Assembly: GCA_007134805.1 (NCBI GenBank)
Contig: SLKB01000064.1
Span: 1-5,046 of the forward strand
DNA from: Paracoccaceae bacterium
GTDB lineage: Bacteria; Pseudomonadota; Alphaproteobacteria; Rhodobacterales; Rhodobacteraceae
DNA length: 5,046 nucleotides
Reading direction: 5' to 3'
The notes under the pieces were generated by a model. That model made no database searches. It saw nothing but the letters and a program-made list of their open reading frames with translations, and had not been told where the DNA came from. The position numbers were made by a program, and so were the translations under genes. This document shows, in pieces, positions 4,290-5,046 of this stretch (position 1 is the first letter of the stretch; every line of letters starts with the position of its first letter).

Positions 4290-5046
4290 TCAGAACGAGA
4301 AGCTGATACCGAAGTCGCCGATCACGTCGTCGGGGCCACCGTCGCGGACGATACCGCCGACCAGCGATGCACCACCGCCGAGGGCGAACGCGCCGCCGAC
4401 ACCGTAATGGGTGTTGTCGTCGAAGTCACGACGACCGTAAGCCGACACAGTGATCGCATCGATCGACCCGCTGACCGACACACCGAACTGGTCACGACGA
4501 GCGAAAGGTGCGCTCGAAGGAACGCGACCGTAGGTGGCTTTCGCGGTGATGCCTTCGAATTCAGCCGAGAGGTAACCGATGACGTGGTCGAGATCGCTAG
4601 ACGCGCGCTCATAACCGACACCAGCGCCGAAGCCCATCATCTCGTAGCCGACAGCGATCGAGACGGTGTCAGAGGCGCGGGGCTCGTCAGCCGAGATGGC
4701 GAAGGTGAAGCCGTCGAAGCTGTAGTCGTAGCGCGCCGCAGGACGGTCATCGTTCGACAGGTAGGTGTTCTCGTTCAGGAAGCGCAGACCGGTCAGGCCA
4801 ACACCCGCCAGATCGCCCACGATGAATTCCGCAGCGCCAGAGACATCGCCCATCGAGAGGCGGCCGAATTCGCCCGAGATGAACACGCTACCTTCCGACA
4901 TGCCAGGAGTGGCTGCCTCAATGTTGCCACCGCCAGCGCCGGCTGCGTTGTCAGCGCGGATCGAGCCGCCGAATGCCAGGCCGCCATCGGTTTCGCCCGA
5001 CAGATCGAACTGAACGCGCAGACGGCTGTTGAAGCCGAAATCGTCG
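4290..5046 (-). CDS. Outer-membrane porin, Rhodobacter type (5' end outside window)
   Basis: The 251 visible residues are the bulk of a general diffusion porin, a 16-strand trimeric outer-membrane barrel. Alternating polar/hydrophobic strands are obvious: RLRVQFDLSGETDGGLAFGG (visible residues 9-28), then SVFISGEFGRLSMGD (53-67), which leads into the long loop 3 that narrows the pore. The C-terminal strand FGISFSF ends in Phe, the usual recognition signal for the BAM insertion machinery. Signal peptide and first strand lie beyond 5046. Codons such as CGT and GGT are used more than in the neighbours, as expected for an abundantly made protein. It converges with ilvE and ends at its own strong terminator. 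The first visible strands match the 93-aa mini-porin at 1202-1483. Confidence 0.95.
   Translation of the reverse strand, partial: DDFGFNSRLRVQFDLSGETDGGLAFGGSIRADNAAGAGGGNIEAATPGMSEGSVFISGEFGRLSMGDVSGAAEFIVGDLAGVGLTGLRFLNENTYLSNDDRPAARYDYSFDGFTFAISADEPRASDTVSIAVGYEMMGFGAGVGYERASSDLDHVIGYLSAEFEGITAKATYGRVPSSAPFARRDQFGVSVSGSIDAITVSAYGRRDFDDNTHYGVGGAFALGGGASLVGGIVRDGGPDDVIGDFGISFSF

Noticed and set aside
4064..4306. Possible small protein in the ilvE-porin gap
   Set aside because: The frame starts inside a terminator stem and runs through the second terminator into the porin 3' end; no ribosome site. Only the repeat-encoded peptide pattern is kept as a finding.

Overview
The window most resembles the chromosome of an alphaproteobacterium of the Rhodobacteraceae (Rhodobacter/Roseobacter/Paracoccus relatives). 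The signs are high G+C with strong third-position bias, a PetP/PetR-like MarR plus OmpR-type regulator pair, and a porin whose visible strands and terminal Phe fit the Rhodobacter 16-strand porin type. No mobile element, CRISPR array, rRNA or tRNA was seen.

Layout. Positions 1-55 may hold the 3' end of an unidentified + strand gene. A YkuD-type L,D-transpeptidase family gene (46-555, +) follows and converges on yggS (552-1199, -); their stop codons share one CTAG. From 2983 down to 552 the minus strand carries five tightly packed genes: petP-like MarR regulator, petR-like response regulator (4-bp ATGA overlap), a 48-residue entericidin-like lipoprotein, a 93-residue protein that looks like only the signal peptide and first strands of a porin, and yggS, which starts 2 bp after the mini-porin stop. 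This is probably one operon, read from a promoter in the 156-bp divergent region 2984-3139. The same region drives a class IV branched-chain aminotransferase gene (3140-4009, +). A 280-bp convergent region (4010-4289) holds a bidirectional terminator, two 29-bp direct repeats, and the terminator of a porin gene (4290 to beyond 5046, -) that runs off the window.

How the genes may work together. PetP/PetR are known in Rhodobacter capsulatus as regulators needed for respiratory and photosynthetic growth, linked to the cytochrome bc1 genes. Here they sit with envelope genes and PLP-linked genes (YggS, the aminotransferase) and no pet structural gene is visible. The least ordinary items are the porin-N-terminus mini-protein coupled to yggS, the 29-bp repeats between the terminators, and an eight-G run near the start of petP. 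Most of the window is otherwise ordinary housekeeping sequence, and I see no clear evidence of a wholly new multi-gene system.
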